A DNA stretch of 64,000 nt, taken from positions 34,072 to 98,071 of the forward strand of contig JAEEOK010000117.1 in assembly GCA_016284235.1 (NCBI GenBank), written 5' to 3'. Shown one piece after another: positions 1 to 9,963 of the stretch; positions within the stretch are counted from its first letter, which is position 1, and each line of letters begins with the position of its first letter. Position numbers and translations under genes: made by a program. The notes below the pieces were generated by a model. The model was not told the DNA's origin. It ran no database searches and worked only from the letters and a program-made list of their open reading frames with translations. Origin of the DNA: Succinivibrionaceae bacterium. GTDB taxonomy: Bacteria > Pseudomonadota > Gammaproteobacteria > Enterobacterales > Succinivibrionaceae.

Positions 1-22
1 GATGGTCAGCAAGAGCAACTAA
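1..22 (+). CDS. possible 3' end of an upstream gene
   Basis: One frame runs from the window edge and ends with a TAA at 20-22, just before the lpxD start at 25. In related genomes skp (ompH) lies directly upstream of lpxD. Only six codons are visible, so identity cannot be read from the sequence. Confidence 0.3.
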
Positions 23-24
23 TT

Positions 25-1062
25 ATGGCATATACCTTAGGTGAAATCGCAGAGCGTCTTAAAGCTCAACTTCATGGTGATCCTTCAGTTCAGATTAGCA
101 GAGTTGCCAATCTGAGTACAGCAGGCCAGGGAGATATCAGTTTTCTTAATGATGCAAAGTACAGGGCTGATCTTTCTTCTACCGGGGCAAGTGCTGTAAT
201 TATCAGAGAGTCTGATCTTGAACACTGTAAAACATCAGCGCTGGTAATGAATGATCCTTATGTCGGTTTCGCTTTAGTAGCTCAGATGCTTGATACTACT
301 CCGAAACAGAAGGCTGGGATCCATCCGTCCGCGGTTATTGCAGAAGATGCGAAAATCGGCAGCGGTGTTTCTGTCGGTGCAAATGCTGTTATCGATTCAG
401 GTGCACAGATAGGGGATGATGCGGTAATAGGTCCGAACTGCTATATCGGCTGCAATGCTGTTATAGGTGCGCGTACCAGGTTATGGTCCAACTGCAGTGT
501 GTATCATAATGTCAAAATCGGTACAGACTGTCTGCTTCAGTCTGGTGCTGTTATCGGATCAGACGGTTTCGGTTACGCAAACGACAAGGGCAGATGGATA
601 AAGATCCCTCAGCTGGGCAGCGTGATAATCGGTAATCATGTTGAAATCGGAGCAAATACCTGTATTGATCGAGGTGCGATAGATAATACAGTGATTGAGG
701 ATAATGTGATTATTGATAATCTCTGCCAGGTTGCTCACAACGTTCGGATCGGATCAGGATCAGCCATGGCCGGCGCGGCGGTTGTTGCCGGATCCACATC
801 CATAGGACGTTACTGCATTATAGGCGGACGCAGTGTGTTTAACGGTCACATCAGTATATGTGACGGAACAACTGTTGCCGGTGCAACTTCCGTAATGCGC
901 AGCATAACCAAACCAGGCACCTACTCGTCCGGTGTTCCGGAAATGACTGATCATAAATGGCGGAAGGTAATGGCATGCCTTCCTATGCTTGACGAAGTAT
1001 ACAAGACCGCCCGCAAGGCTCAGAAAATTGTAGAAGCCTTGAATGATCAGAAAAAGGATTGA
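25..1062 (+). CDS. lpxD: UDP-3-O-(3-hydroxyacyl)glucosamine N-acyltransferase LpxD
   Basis: LpxD adds the second 3-hydroxyacyl chain, from acyl-ACP to UDP-3-O-acylglucosamine, in the third step of lipid A synthesis in the cytoplasm. The 345 residues match the family length (341 in E. coli). The N-terminal uridine-binding domain is followed from about residue 100 by many hexapeptide repeats of the left-handed beta helix (for example IGSGVSVGANAVI, IGDDAVIGPNCYIG). The segment around residues 240-250 (QVAHNVRIG) carries the expected catalytic histidine. It starts three bases after the preceding stop and ends at a strong terminator, so here it is separated from fabZ by a Nudix gene, unlike the usual contiguous lpxD-fabZ-lpxA order. 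Confidence 0.96.
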   Translation: MAYTLGEIAERLKAQLHGDPSVQISRVANLSTAGQGDISFLNDAKYRADLSSTGASAVIIRESDLEHCKTSALVMNDPYVGFALVAQMLDTTPKQKAGIHPSAVIAEDAKIGSGVSVGANAVIDSGAQIGDDAVIGPNCYIGCNAVIGARTRLWSNCSVYHNVKIGTDCLLQSGAVIGSDGFGYANDKGRWIKIPQLGSVIIGNHVEIGANTCIDRGAIDNTVIEDNVIIDNLCQVAHNVRIGSGSAMAGAAVVAGSTSIGRYCIIGGRSVFNGHISICDGTTVAGATSVMRSITKPGTYSSGVPEMTDHKWRKVMACLPMLDEVYKTARKAQKIVEALNDQKKD

Positions 1063-1084
1063 GTTATAATCTGTTGCTTTTTTC

Positions 1085-1110
1085 AGGATCGGTTCGTCCG
1101 GTCCTTTTTT
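1085..1110 (+). terminator. intrinsic terminator after lpxD
   Basis: An 8-bp stem (AGGATCGG pairing with the complementary arm at 1098-1105, one G-T pair) with a short TTCG-containing loop is followed by a run of T to 1110. It lies about 20 bases after the lpxD stop and so ends the upstream lipid A transcript. Confidence 0.8.
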
Positions 1111-1415
1111 GATCCTTCTGTAAAAATCCAGCATTGTGCCAGCCGGTAATGCTTCTGCTTTCCTCTTGCTGCGGATCCCGGCTGAGTTTTAATTAAACCT
1201 GGTTGTTTGAAACATAAAAGATAAGATGTCATTATCAAGGCGTGAAATTGTAATAAGTTTCATCTGATACAGAACTGTAATTGATATTGATTCATAATTA
1301 TATCCAAATATGTGACATAAATAATACATTTATACTGGATTATTTGTATAATTATTAACTAATAACAAAATGATTGTTTTTATAAGGCGTATTTCGTAGA
1401 ATACAGGAGTTTCCC
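1111..1415. other. AT-rich spacer between lpxD and the Nudix gene
   Basis: I see no gene here. The stretch is markedly AT-rich and holds a TATAAT-like hexamer at 1347-1352 that could be the -10 element for the Nudix gene, without a convincing -35. A half CRP-like motif (TGTGA) lies near 1311 without a matching second half. Confidence 0.5.
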
Positions 1416-1970
1416 GTGACTGATAATAAGTCATCCAAAATAAATTCCGAAGCGGAGAAAACAGATTCTCAGCATGACGAAAAGAACATGACCACAGTCT
1501 GCTATCTTGAGAGAAACGGACAGTATCTCCTCATTCACCGTGTGAAGAAGGAGAATGATATCAATAAGGATAAACTGATAGGCATCGGCGGTCATTTTGA
1601 AAAAGGAGAATCCCCGGAGGAGTGCATGTCCAGGGAAATGCACGAGGAATGCAACATAACTCTTAAGGATATGAGAATGCGGGGTTTTATAACCTTCGAC
1701 TCAAACAAGTTCGGCTGCGTTTATATGTTTCTGTTCTCCGCCACGGAGTACGAAGGAGAAATTGCACAGGACTGCAGCGAGGGCGTACTCACATGGGTTG
1801 ATAAGGAGCAGCTGCTCCGGAGCCCCGCAGTCTGGGAAGGTGACAGAATTTTTCTTAAACTGCTGGATGAAAGAAAGGATTTTTTCTCCCTGAAGCTCAG
1901 TTATGACGGGGAAAAACTTATCGGTGCCTGTCTTGATGGTAAACAGCTGAATCTGGATGAAGATATTTAA
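1416..1970 (+). CDS. Nudix hydrolase (MutT-like)
   Basis: This is a 184-residue Nudix-fold pyrophosphohydrolase. The Nudix box spans residues 59-81: G59, E65, the R73-E74 pair and E77-E78 fit G-x5-E-x7-REU-x-EE, with Asn instead of the usual Gly at position 80. The first 25 residues are a polar tail outside the fold. The start is GTG, chosen because CAGGAG lies seven bases upstream. Members act on 8-oxo-dGTP, other nucleotides or nucleotide sugars; the sequence does not say which. It stands alone between two terminators within the lpxD-fabZ junction, so it looks like a later insertion into the conserved cluster. Confidence 0.88.
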   Translation: MTDNKSSKINSEAEKTDSQHDEKNMTTVCYLERNGQYLLIHRVKKENDINKDKLIGIGGHFEKGESPEECMSREMHEECNITLKDMRMRGFITFDSNKFGCVYMFLFSATEYEGEIAQDCSEGVLTWVDKEQLLRSPAVWEGDRIFLKLLDERKDFFSLKLSYDGEKLIGACLDGKQLNLDEDI

Positions 1971-2103
1971 CCATACCGCCTTTTTTTAGTCCGGCGTATC
2001 AGGATACTGACTCGAAATGATAATAACTCTGATGATATGCATGCGGATAAAGTGATGTACATCTCATTACTGAAATTCGTAAAAAAGAGATTTTCGAAAT
2101 TGC

Positions 2104-2126
2104 CGCATCGATCAGATGCCTTTTTT
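2104..2126 (+). terminator. intrinsic terminator after the Nudix gene
   Basis: A 5-bp stem GCATC/GATGC with a five-base loop is followed directly by C and a run of eight T. It precedes the fabZ promoter and so isolates the Nudix transcript. Confidence 0.6.
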
Positions 2127-2143
2127 TTCAGACAGAAAAAAAA

Positions 2144-2152
2144 TGATATAAT
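2144..2152 (+). promoter_or_regulatory. extended -10 promoter for fabZ
   Basis: The string TGATATAAT matches an extended -10 element (TGN followed by a perfect TATAAT at 2147-2152). It lies about 80 bases upstream of fabZ. No good -35 is visible, which is usual for extended -10 promoters. It would supply fabZ-lpxA-lpxB after the upstream terminator. Confidence 0.6.
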
Positions 2153-2231
2153 ACGGCAATATGATCATTTTGATTTGAAGTAATTTTTAACTATTTGAAT
2201 ATATGTTTTTAATAAACAGAAGGATTTTAAA

Positions 2232-2708
2232 TTGAGTACTGAAGAAGTTAAAGAAGAGCAGCATCCTCTGAATGTTAGAGAAATTCAGGAGTTGCTTCCT
2301 CATCGCTATCCGTTCCTCCTTGTGGATAAGGTGGTTGATTATACCTACAATGACGAGAAGAAGGTTTTAAAGGCGATTAAAAATGTTACTGTTAATGAAC
2401 CTTTCTTCCAGGGACATTTTCCTGGCAAGCCTGTATTTCCTGGTGTCCTTATACTTGAGGCCCTGGCTCAGGCAACAGGCATCCTTTCCTTCAAGGCTGT
2501 AGGAAAGCCCAAGGATGACGAACTTTACTATTTTGCCGCCATTGATAATGCCAGGTTCAAGCGTCCGGTATTCCCGGGTGATCAGCTTGTTCTTGATGTT
2601 GTTCTTATCCGTGAGGTTAGGGGCGTTGCCAAATTTAGCGGCACGGCTTCTGTAAACGGAGAGGTTGTATGCACAGCTGAACTTATGTGTGCAAAAAGAA
2701 AGGCCTGA
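2232..2708 (+). CDS. fabZ: 3-hydroxyacyl-ACP dehydratase FabZ
   Basis: FabZ removes water from 3-hydroxyacyl-ACP in the elongation cycle of fatty acid synthesis and competes with LpxA and LpxD for the same ACP substrates. The 158 residues show the hot-dog fold signature [11 protein letters not shown] with the catalytic His62 and Glu76 (in LILEALAQ). The start is TTG at 2232, with AGAAGGA eight or so bases upstream; no ATG is available in frame nearby. The gene heads fabZ-lpxA-lpxB and is probably transcribed from the extended -10 promoter about 80 bases upstream. Confidence 0.96.
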   Translation: MSTEEVKEEQHPLNVREIQELLPHRYPFLLVDKVVDYTYNDEKKVLKAIKNVTVNEPFFQGHFPGKPVFPGVLILEALAQATGILSFKAVGKPKDDELYYFAAIDNARFKRPVFPGDQLVLDVVLIREVRGVAKFSGTASVNGEVVCTAELMCAKRKA

Positions 2709-2722
2709 TAGGAAAGAAAGTT

Positions 2723-3529
2723 ATGATAGACAGTACAGCAAAGATAGACAGTTCAGCTGTTGTACATGAGACGGCCATTATCGGTCGCAATGTGGTTGTT
2801 GGTCCGGGTGTTGAAGTCGGTCCGTACACTCTGATTGGTGATAATGTTGAAATAGGAGCCGGAACTAAAATTATGTCCCATGTTGTGCTGAAGGGCCCGA
2901 CAAAAATGGGATGCCGCAATATTGTCTATCAGTTTGCTTCGATCGGAGAGGACTGCCAGGATAAAAAGTACGCCGGAGAGGAAACCAGTCTTGAAATCGG
3001 TGATGACAATGTATTTCGCGAACACTGTTCTGTTCATCGGGGAACTGTTCAGGATCAGGGTTTGACCAAAATCGGCTCACGCAATCTTTTCATGATCAAT
3101 TCTCATGTAGCCCATGACTGTGTTATAGGCAATGACTGTATATTTGCAAATAATGCAACTCTTGCCGGACATGTTCATATTGGTAACTATGTAATATTCG
3201 GCGGACTGACTGCGATTCATCAGCACGGCCGTGTGGGTGATCATGCGTTTATAGCCGGATGTGCCGGTCTTAACAAAGACTGTCCTCCTTTTGTTATGGC
3301 TGCGGATCACTATGCCAAGCCGGTTGGTATTAATTCCGAAGGTCTCAAGCGCCGGGGCTTTTCATCTCAGCAGATTGAGAGCATCAGACATGCATACAAG
3401 ATCCTGTATCGTCAGAATCTTTCTCTGGAGGATGCAAGAAAAGAGATTTCAAAGCTTGCTGAGCAGGAACCTTGTCTTCTGGTGATGGTGGATTTCCTTA
3501 ATGCTACGCAGAGAGGAATAATCAGATAA
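2723..3529 (+). CDS. lpxA: UDP-N-acetylglucosamine acyltransferase LpxA
   Basis: LpxA transfers a 3-hydroxyacyl chain from ACP to the 3-OH of UDP-GlcNAc, the first step of lipid A synthesis. The product is 268 residues (262 in E. coli). Left-handed beta-helix hexapeptides fill the N-terminal two thirds, and the motif INSHVAHDC carries the conserved catalytic histidine. A longer frame opens at 2687 inside fabZ, but the ATG at 2723 is preferred because AGGAAAG lies just upstream and the family starts with M-I-D. The gene is 14 bases from fabZ and 1 base from lpxB. Confidence 0.96.
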   Translation: MIDSTAKIDSSAVVHETAIIGRNVVVGPGVEVGPYTLIGDNVEIGAGTKIMSHVVLKGPTKMGCRNIVYQFASIGEDCQDKKYAGEETSLEIGDDNVFREHCSVHRGTVQDQGLTKIGSRNLFMINSHVAHDCVIGNDCIFANNATLAGHVHIGNYVIFGGLTAIHQHGRVGDHAFIAGCAGLNKDCPPFVMAADHYAKPVGINSEGLKRRGFSSQQIESIRHAYKILYRQNLSLEDARKEISKLAEQEPCLLVMVDFLNATQRGIIR

Positions 3530-3530
3530 T

Positions 3531-4676
3531 ATGTCCAAGCCACTGCTGATAGGCATTGTTGCCGGCGAGGTTTCCGGAGATAATCTGGGTGCCGGTCTTA
3601 TTACCGAAATACGTCGCAGACTTCCTAATGTTTCCTTTGTCGGAATAGGCGGTCCGAGAATGAGAGCCGCCGGTCTTAATGTCTGGTATCCTGTTGATGA
3701 ACTTTCTGTTATGGGACTGGAGGTTATCAGAAAATTAGGCAGAATTCTTAAACTCCGCAGAGAAATAATCAAAAATATGAAGGAGGAGCAGATAGATCTG
3801 TTTATTGGAATCGATGCTCCTGATTTCAATCTTTCGGTAGAAGAGAGTCTTCATGCCGCCGGAATCAAAACGGTTCATTATGTCAGTCCGTCGGTGTGGG
3901 CATGGCGTCAGAACAGAGTTTATAAAATCAAAAGGGCTGTGGATCATGTACTGTGTCTGCTTCCTTTTGAGAAGCGCTTCTATGATGAGTATGAGGTGCC
4001 GGCTACATTTGTAGGGCATACGATGGCGGATCTGATCCCGCTCGATACGGACAGAAACATGTCCCGCAGGATGCTTAATCTGAATGAAAAGAGTTTATAT
4101 CTTGCAGTTCTGCCAGGCAGCCGCACCGGTGAGATCAGGGCTCTTTCCCCGGTTTTTCTCAAGGCATGTCAGATCTTGAAGAAGGATTTTATCAATTTAA
4201 AGCTGATTGTTCCCATGGTTAATTCTCAGCTGAAAGATATGTTCAGCGAGTATGTAAAAAAATACGGCGAAGGATTGGATATTACAACATTTGTGGGACA
4301 TTCACGTGAAGTGATGTCTGCAGCCGATGCTGTTCTTCTTTCATCCGGAACAGCCACTCTTGAGGCCATGCTTATCGGCAGACCGATGGTTGTCGCCTAT
4401 AAACTTTCAAAGATCGCTGAGATGATTGCCCGCCGCCTTATAAAGATTGACGTGGTGTCTCTTCCTAATCTGCTGATTGATCGAAAACCTGTGCCAGAAC
4501 TTCTTCAGGATGACTGTACGCCGGAAAAACTGGCAGCGGCTGTCAGCAGGATCCTCAAGTCCGATAATCAGGAGCTGCTGGAGGATTTTAGAAAAGCTCA
4601 CGTTCAGCTGATTAAAAATGCCGATGAGCTGGCTGCTGAAGTGTGTATCAGTGTTATCAACTCTGACGGTGCCTGA
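3531..4676 (+). CDS. lpxB: lipid A disaccharide synthase LpxB
   Basis: LpxB is a family 19 glycosyltransferase that joins 2,3-diacylglucosamine-1-phosphate to UDP-diacylglucosamine to form the lipid A disaccharide, at the inner face of the inner membrane. The product is 381 residues (382 in E. coli). The N-terminal GEVSGDNLGA motif, the SPSVWAWR block and the LPGSRTGEI segment are characteristic. The ATG is one base after the lpxA stop, with GAGG inside the lpxA end as a ribosome site, so it is translated from the fabZ-lpxA message. Confidence 0.96.
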   Translation: MSKPLLIGIVAGEVSGDNLGAGLITEIRRRLPNVSFVGIGGPRMRAAGLNVWYPVDELSVMGLEVIRKLGRILKLRREIIKNMKEEQIDLFIGIDAPDFNLSVEESLHAAGIKTVHYVSPSVWAWRQNRVYKIKRAVDHVLCLLPFEKRFYDEYEVPATFVGHTMADLIPLDTDRNMSRRMLNLNEKSLYLAVLPGSRTGEIRALSPVFLKACQILKKDFINLKLIVPMVNSQLKDMFSEYVKKYGEGLDITTFVGHSREVMSAADAVLLSSGTATLEAMLIGRPMVVAYKLSKIAEMIARRLIKIDVVSLPNLLIDRKPVPELLQDDCTPEKLAAAVSRILKSDNQELLEDFRKAHVQLIKNADELAAEVCISVINSDGA

Positions 4677-4826
4677 GAATATATTCTTCATGTATATATC
4701 ATTTTTTTGATTGTGCATGCAGTTTTTTTTCTGAAGTACATGTGTTTTGCATGTATTTCGATTTTTTGACAGGAAGTCCCGTCCGGTGATCCGGCGGAGT
4801 CATTCCTGCTTAATTCTGATGTATCT

Positions 4827-4858
4827 CTAATCAACGGCCTTCTTTTGCCGCTGATTAG
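4827..4858. repeat. hairpin in the lpxB-rnhB spacer
   Basis: CTAATCA at 4827-4833 pairs perfectly with TGATTAG at 4852-4858, and an inner GGC/GCC pair closes an eight-base loop. No T run follows directly, so this is not a classic terminator. The 210-base spacer otherwise holds no gene. Confidence 0.45.
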
Positions 4859-4890
4859 TCCCTGTCCCGGTTTTTAATAATGGATCCCGG

Positions 4891-5529
4891 GTGATCTTTT
4901 CAAATTTTACGGATGAAGCTATGAGTTTTGTATATCCTGTTGATCCCCGCTTGTCACTTGTATGCGGAGTGGATGAGGTCGGCCGCGGACCGCTGGTCGG
5001 TGATGTGGTGACGGCAGCGGTTATCCTGGATCCTGCACACAGAATAGAAAACCTGACTGATTCAAAAAAACTCTCGGCTAAAAAGCGCGAAGCTGTTTAT
5101 GCAGAGATTGTTGCTCATGCAAAAGCCTGGGCTGTGGGTCGGGCGTCTCCTGCTGAAATTGACGAACTTAATATTCTTCATGCAACCATGCTTGCAATGA
5201 AAAGGGCTGTGGAGGCGCTTTCTTTAAAGCCTGACTATGTGCTTGTAGACGGCAACCGCGTTCCTGATTTATACTGTCCCGCTACGGCTGTTGTAAAAGG
5301 GGATCTTCTTGTTCCCGAGATCAGTGCAGCATCAATAATTGCCAAGGTTACACGCGACAGGGAGATGGATCTGCTGGCGGAAAAGTATCCGCAGTACGGA
5401 TATGACAGGCATAAGGGATATCCGACAGCCGCTCATCTGGAGGCAATAAAGAAATACGGTATAAATGAACTTTACCGGAAGAGTTATGGTCCGGTTCGCA
5501 GTATTCTGACAGAAATGGAGAAGTTATGA
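4891..5529 (+). CDS. rnhB: ribonuclease HII
   Basis: RNase HII cuts RNA in RNA-DNA hybrids and removes single ribonucleotides from DNA. The motif [12 protein letters not shown] carries the acidic pair D28-E29, and a later VLVDGNR segment supplies another acidic residue. The reading frame opens with GTG at 4891 (212 residues). An ATG at 4921 would give 202 residues, closer to the 198 of E. coli, and I cannot decide between them. The gene overlaps dnaE by four bases (ATGA), so the two are translationally coupled, as in enteric bacteria. Confidence 0.94.
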   Translation: MIFSNFTDEAMSFVYPVDPRLSLVCGVDEVGRGPLVGDVVTAAVILDPAHRIENLTDSKKLSAKKREAVYAEIVAHAKAWAVGRASPAEIDELNILHATMLAMKRAVEALSLKPDYVLVDGNRVPDLYCPATAVVKGDLLVPEISAASIIAKVTRDREMDLLAEKYPQYGYDRHKGYPTAAHLEAIKKYGINELYRKSYGPVRSILTEMEKL

Positions 5530-8500
5530 GTGAAGAAAAAGGGATTGCAGAGAAAAAGAAGCTTAAGTTTGTTCATCTGAGAATCCATACGGATTTTTCT
5601 CTGGATGACGGTCTTCAGCATGTGGAGACATATTGTAAGTACGCGTCATTGAATCACTGGCCGGCTTTAGCCATAACTGATCGCATGAATGTTTGCGGTC
5701 TTGTGCGTCTTTATGCACAGGCATCTAACGGTAACAAGGAGAAGTTTCCGGGAGGTGTTAAACCTATTGCCGCGGTTGATGTAAATGTCAGTGATGAATA
5801 TGCCGAGCATGAGGCAACTCTTCTGACGCTGTATGCCATGAATGAGAACGGATATCATAACATCTGCGAGATTATATCGAGGGGGCACCGCCGCGGCAAG
5901 CAGCCGTGCAACGGAACAGAAATGCCTACAATTGATCTGTCGTGGTTTACTGAACGAAACAGCCATGATACTTCGGCATATGCAGATGATATTATTGTTC
6001 TGTCCGGAGGAAGAGTCGGAGCTCTTGGAAAATATCTTCTTAAGGGCAGAGATGACATAGCAGAGGAACTTCTGGAATTTTACAAAAAATGGTTCCCGGA
6101 TCGTTTTTATCTTGAACTTACCCGTACTGATCGGGAAAACGAGGAGCAGTACAATCGTCTGGCCGTAGATCTGGCGCAGAAGCATGATCTTCCGGTGGTA
6201 GCAACTAATGATGTTGTGTTCATGGAGGAGGAGGACTTTTTTTACCATGAGGTAAGAGTAGCCAGCCAGATGAAATTCACAATGGCAGATCCCCGCAGAC
6301 CGAAGCTTTATTCAAAGGAACAGTATCTGAAGACACAGGAGCAGATGTGTCAGCTTTTCAGTGATATTCCGGAAGCTCTTGAAAATTCTGTGGAGATAGC
6401 CAAACGCTGCAATGTGTATATTCCTCTCGGCACGCCTCATCTTCCGCGTTTCCCTGTACCGAAGGATTTTGTGCCTACTGATGATATGCGTAAGCGTGTT
6501 CTTGGAATCTGGACAGAGTATGATGCCAAGGCTGCAAAAAAACAGAATCGCGAACTGGTGGATTTTACCAAGTTTTCAGAGGAAAAACTCGCAGAGCTTG
6601 AGGATAAAATGCGGCTGTGCTGCTATTTGATCTGGCAGTCTGAGACAGGTCTTGAGAAGCGTCTTGCCGTGCTGTTTCCTGATGAGGCAAAACGCAGTGA
6701 TGAGCGTCCGAAGTATTATGAGCGCCTTTATATGGAACTCGGCGTTGTTATCGGAATGGATTTCCCGGGATATTTCCTTATAGTGATGGAGTTTATACAG
6801 TGGGCCAAGTCTCACGGTATTCCTATCGGTCCTGGAAGAGGCTCCGGTGCCGGCTCTCTTGTTGCCTACTCCATTAAGATTACTGATCTCAACCCTCTTG
6901 ATTTTGCTCTTCTTTTTGAAAGATTTCTGAATCCTGAGCGAGTTTCCATGCCTGATTTTGATATAGACATCTGCAAGGATCGGCGCGGAGAGGTTATTCA
7001 GCATGTCGCGGATCTGTATGGTCATGATGCTGTGTCGCAGATTATTACCTTTGGAACAATGGCGGCCAAGGCTGCGATAAAGGATGTGGCAAGAACACTT
7101 AACATGTCGTACACCTTTGGCGATCAGCTGGCCAAACTTATCCCGGCCGCTCCCGGAACCAAGATAAATGATGCTTTTGATGTTGAAAAGAATACCAAGC
7201 ATCCGGAGGATGTTGAGCTTCTTAAAAACCGTTATGAAAGCGAGCCCGAGGTAAAGGAGGTTATTGACATTGCCCGTAAGCTTGAGGGCGTTACCAAGAG
7301 TACCGGCAAGCATGCCGGAGGTGTGGTTATATCTCCTTCGACCATTGTCGATTATTCTCCAATCGCTCTTGATACGGATAACAACCCGGTAACCCAGTAC
7401 GACAAGCACGACATTGAAGATGCCGGCCTTATCAAATTTGACTTTCTCGGACTTAAGACTATTACACTGATTAAGACTGCACTGGACAGAATCAATGAGC
7501 GCATGAAGCGTCAGGGCAGGGATCCGGTTGATATAGATACCATACCCCTTGATGACAAGCAGTGTTACGAGGTTCTCATGTCCTGTGAAACAACCGGAGT
7601 GTTCCAGCTTGAATCAAGAGGAATGCGGGATCTGATCTCAAAGCTCAAGCCGGACCGCTTTGACGATATGATTGCTCTTGTGGCGCTGTTCAGACCGGGA
7701 CCTTTGGAATCCGGTATGGTTGATAACTATATCAACCGCAAGCACGGAAGAGAGGAGGTTTCTTATCCGATGCCCGAGTACCAGCACGAGTGTCTGAAGC
7801 CTATTCTTGAGTCAACCTACGGTGTGGTTGTATATCAGGAGCAGGTTATGCAGCTTGCTCAGGCTCTTTCCGGATATACGCTCGGCGAAGCGGATCTTCT
7901 CCGGCGCGCCATGGGTAAGAAGATCCAGGAGGAAATGATACGTAACCGCAATATCTTTGTGGAAGGTGCTGTTAAGCTCGGGCGGGACGCATCTATTGCC
8001 GGTAAGATTTATGATATTGTTGAAAAGTTTGCCGGCTACGGATTTAACAAATCCCACAGCGCCGCCTATGCACTGGTGGCATATCAGACATTATGGATGA
8101 AGGTTCATTATCCGGCTGACTATCTTGCCGCTCTGATGACCGGTGACAAGGACAGCAAGGATAAAATAGTTGCCTATGTTGCCGAACTGAGAAGACTCGG
8201 AATTAGGATCTGTCCTCCTGATGTTAATCTGTGTCAGTATGATTTTATTGCGAGTGATGATGGAGCCGTGATTTACGGTCTTTGCGGTATATCAGGAATC
8301 GGAGAGGGAGCGGTGGAAGAAATTGTCAGCCACCGCAAGGACGGACCGTATAAAGATATTTTTGATTTCTGCTGTCGTGTTGATTTGAAAAAATTCAGCA
8401 GAAACTCGCTTGAAACGCTTACCTGGGTCGGAGCTTTCGACAGTATTGGACCGCACAGAAATGCCATTCTGGAATCTCTTGATGTGGCTATAAAATATGC

Positions 8501-9290
8501 AAATGACAGGAATGCTGATGAAATGGAGGGGCAGTTCGATTTGTTCAGCACCGGTAAATCAGTTGATCCTTACCGTCCGACTTATGCTGATAAACCTGAA
8601 CTACCTGATATTGCATGGCTGACCAAGGAAAAGCATTACCTCGGACTTTACCTGACCGGTCATCCGATTAACCAGTACCGCAGCGAAATATCCCACTACG
8701 GCGCAACCAAGATCAAGGATCTTACGCCGGTATCCGGACACACCGGCGGCAATGACAGTCAGGTGACGGTTATCGGTTATGCACATGAGGTCAGGTGGAT
8801 TACCACTAAAAAGGGTACAAGAATGGCCACCATTCTTCTTGATGACGGAACTGGTGATATTACTGTGCTTGCTTTTGCCCGTACGGTCGAAAAATGTGAG
8901 GAGTACATCCAGCAGGATACCGTTTTGTTCATCAGGGGCTCTGTGAAACCGGATTACAGATCGGCCCAGGATGAAAATTCAGAGGATCTGCCGATAAATC
9001 TGATTGCAGATGATGTTATTTCCCTGACATCAGCCCGTAATGAAAATGCCGCGTGCATACTGGTTACCGTTAGAGAGGAACAGTGCAGCGATAAGTTTAT
9101 ATATCAGCTTATGGGTCTCCTGGAGCAGTACCGATCTGAAAACGAGCTTCCCGTAAAACTCTGCTACAAGACCGGCAAGGGCTGCATTGTGCTTGATCCT
9201 GACAAGGCATTTAGGGTAAGACCGAGTGACGAACTGCTTATTGATCTTCAGACACTTGTAGGAAAGGATCAGATAAGCGTTGAATTTTAA
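5526..9290 (+). CDS. dnaE: DNA polymerase III alpha subunit DnaE
   Basis: This is the catalytic subunit of the replicative polymerase. The N-terminal PHP domain begins with [15 protein letters not shown]. The palm motif PDFDIDIC supplies D477 and D479, and FDFLGLKT supplies D639, matching the three catalytic aspartates of E. coli DnaE. Downstream are the [13 protein letters not shown] fingers block and an OB-fold and tail domain ending in VEF. At 1254 residues it is about 90 longer than the E. coli protein. By eye, some 45 of the extra residues lie between about 320 and 370, just after the PHP domain. It overlaps rnhB by four bases. Confidence 0.97.
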   Translation: MSEEKGIAEKKKLKFVHLRIHTDFSLDDGLQHVETYCKYASLNHWPALAITDRMNVCGLVRLYAQASNGNKEKFPGGVKPIAAVDVNVSDEYAEHEATLLTLYAMNENGYHNICEIISRGHRRGKQPCNGTEMPTIDLSWFTERNSHDTSAYADDIIVLSGGRVGALGKYLLKGRDDIAEELLEFYKKWFPDRFYLELTRTDRENEEQYNRLAVDLAQKHDLPVVATNDVVFMEEEDFFYHEVRVASQMKFTMADPRRPKLYSKEQYLKTQEQMCQLFSDIPEALENSVEIAKRCNVYIPLGTPHLPRFPVPKDFVPTDDMRKRVLGIWTEYDAKAAKKQNRELVDFTKFSEEKLAELEDKMRLCCYLIWQSETGLEKRLAVLFPDEAKRSDERPKYYERLYMELGVVIGMDFPGYFLIVMEFIQWAKSHGIPIGPGRGSGAGSLVAYSIKITDLNPLDFALLFERFLNPERVSMPDFDIDICKDRRGEVIQHVADLYGHDAVSQIITFGTMAAKAAIKDVARTLNMSYTFGDQLAKLIPAAPGTKINDAFDVEKNTKHPEDVELLKNRYESEPEVKEVIDIARKLEGVTKSTGKHAGGVVISPSTIVDYSPIALDTDNNPVTQYDKHDIEDAGLIKFDFLGLKTITLIKTALDRINERMKRQGRDPVDIDTIPLDDKQCYEVLMSCETTGVFQLESRGMRDLISKLKPDRFDDMIALVALFRPGPLESGMVDNYINRKHGREEVSYPMPEYQHECLKPILESTYGVVVYQEQVMQLAQALSGYTLGEADLLRRAMGKKIQEEMIRNRNIFVEGAVKLGRDASIAGKIYDIVEKFAGYGFNKSHSAAYALVAYQTLWMKVHYPADYLAALMTGDKDSKDKIVAYVAELRRLGIRICPPDVNLCQYDFIASDDGAVIYGLCGISGIGEGAVEEIVSHRKDGPYKDIFDFCCRVDLKKFSRNSLETLTWVGAFDSIGPHRNAILESLDVAIKYANDRNADEMEGQFDLFSTGKSVDPYRPTYADKPELPDIAWLTKEKHYLGLYLTGHPINQYRSEISHYGATKIKDLTPVSGHTGGNDSQVTVIGYAHEVRWITTKKGTRMATILLDDGTGDITVLAFARTVEKCEEYIQQDTVLFIRGSVKPDYRSAQDENSEDLPINLIADDVISLTSARNENAACILVTVREEQCSDKFIYQLMGLLEQYRSENELPVKLCYKTGKGCIVLDPDKAFRVRPSDELLIDLQTLVGKDQISVEF

Positions 9291-9301
9291 AGGAGTGAGA
9301 A

Positions 9302-9727
9302 GTGCCCGGTTTGAGAAAGACTTACACTGTTGCCTTGCTTATAATGTCTCTGATTCTTGTTACAAGAGTTCTTCATTATGCCATGGGACATTATGATAAT
9401 AGGACAAACAGAAGGGAGGATGCGCTCAATGTTCTCGGACACGCTGTCGCCGGCAAGCTGAGCAAAATCAGTTACGGAGGCTCTAAGGTAAGGATAGTTT
9501 CCGCCGGAGCTGACGGAGAAAATGCGGTATATGCAAGGCTTAGGATTTATGCCGGCACAGATGCGATATTAAAGCTCAGAGGCAGTCAGCTGTCAGAATC
9601 CGAACTCAGAAACTCGGTATGCAGGGGTCGTGACAAACTGGCTCTGAAGTATGTGGATAAAATCAGAATTGAATATGAAAACAAAAACGGTGAGGAAGTT
9701 TTAAGATCGACATTTGACGGATGCTGA
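9302..9727 (+). CDS. hypothetical single-pass membrane or secreted protein
   Basis: I do not recognise this 141-residue protein. It starts with GTG at 9302, supported by AAGGAG six bases upstream. Residues 7-28 form one hydrophobic segment after a short basic N-terminus, so it is either anchored or exported. The rest is a mixed alpha/beta soluble domain with Cys108 and a terminal Cys141. It lies 11 bases after dnaE and is probably co-transcribed with it, but nothing in the sequence links it to replication. Confidence 0.6.
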   Translation: MPGLRKTYTVALLIMSLILVTRVLHYAMGHYDNRTNRREDALNVLGHAVAGKLSKISYGGSKVRIVSAGADGENAVYARLRIYAGTDAILKLRGSQLSESELRNSVCRGRDKLALKYVDKIRIEYENKNGEEVLRSTFDGC

Positions 9728-9740
9728 ATGAAAAATATAT

Positions 9741-9781
9741 GAACTGCTTTATCTCAGTTTTGTTGTAAATAAAGCAGGTTC
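9741..9781 (+). repeat. long hairpin after the dnaE transcript
   Basis: GAAC-TGCTTTAT at 9741-9752 pairs with ATAAAGCA and GTTC at 9769-9781, leaving one bulged G. There is no T run right after it. It may stabilise or end the dnaE message. Confidence 0.4.
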
Positions 9782-9886
9782 ATGGTATCCCAGCTGCTGT
9801 GATGTTTTATTTTGTGATCTTCTCTGTATGCTTAATCTTTTTAGGATGCATTGAGGGGTAATATGTAAAAAATAATTATGTTTTTT

Positions 9887-9895
9887 TGCTATAAT
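9887..9895 (+). promoter_or_regulatory. extended -10 promoter for accA
   Basis: TGCTATAAT is a perfect extended -10 element about 70 bases upstream of the accA start. No -35 consensus is visible at the usual distance. Confidence 0.6.
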
Positions 9896-9963
9896 ACCGT
9901 AAATTTACGTATCGCTGTTACAGAAAGCGATGCTTAGTAGTGTAGTTTTTATTAGGATGAGTT

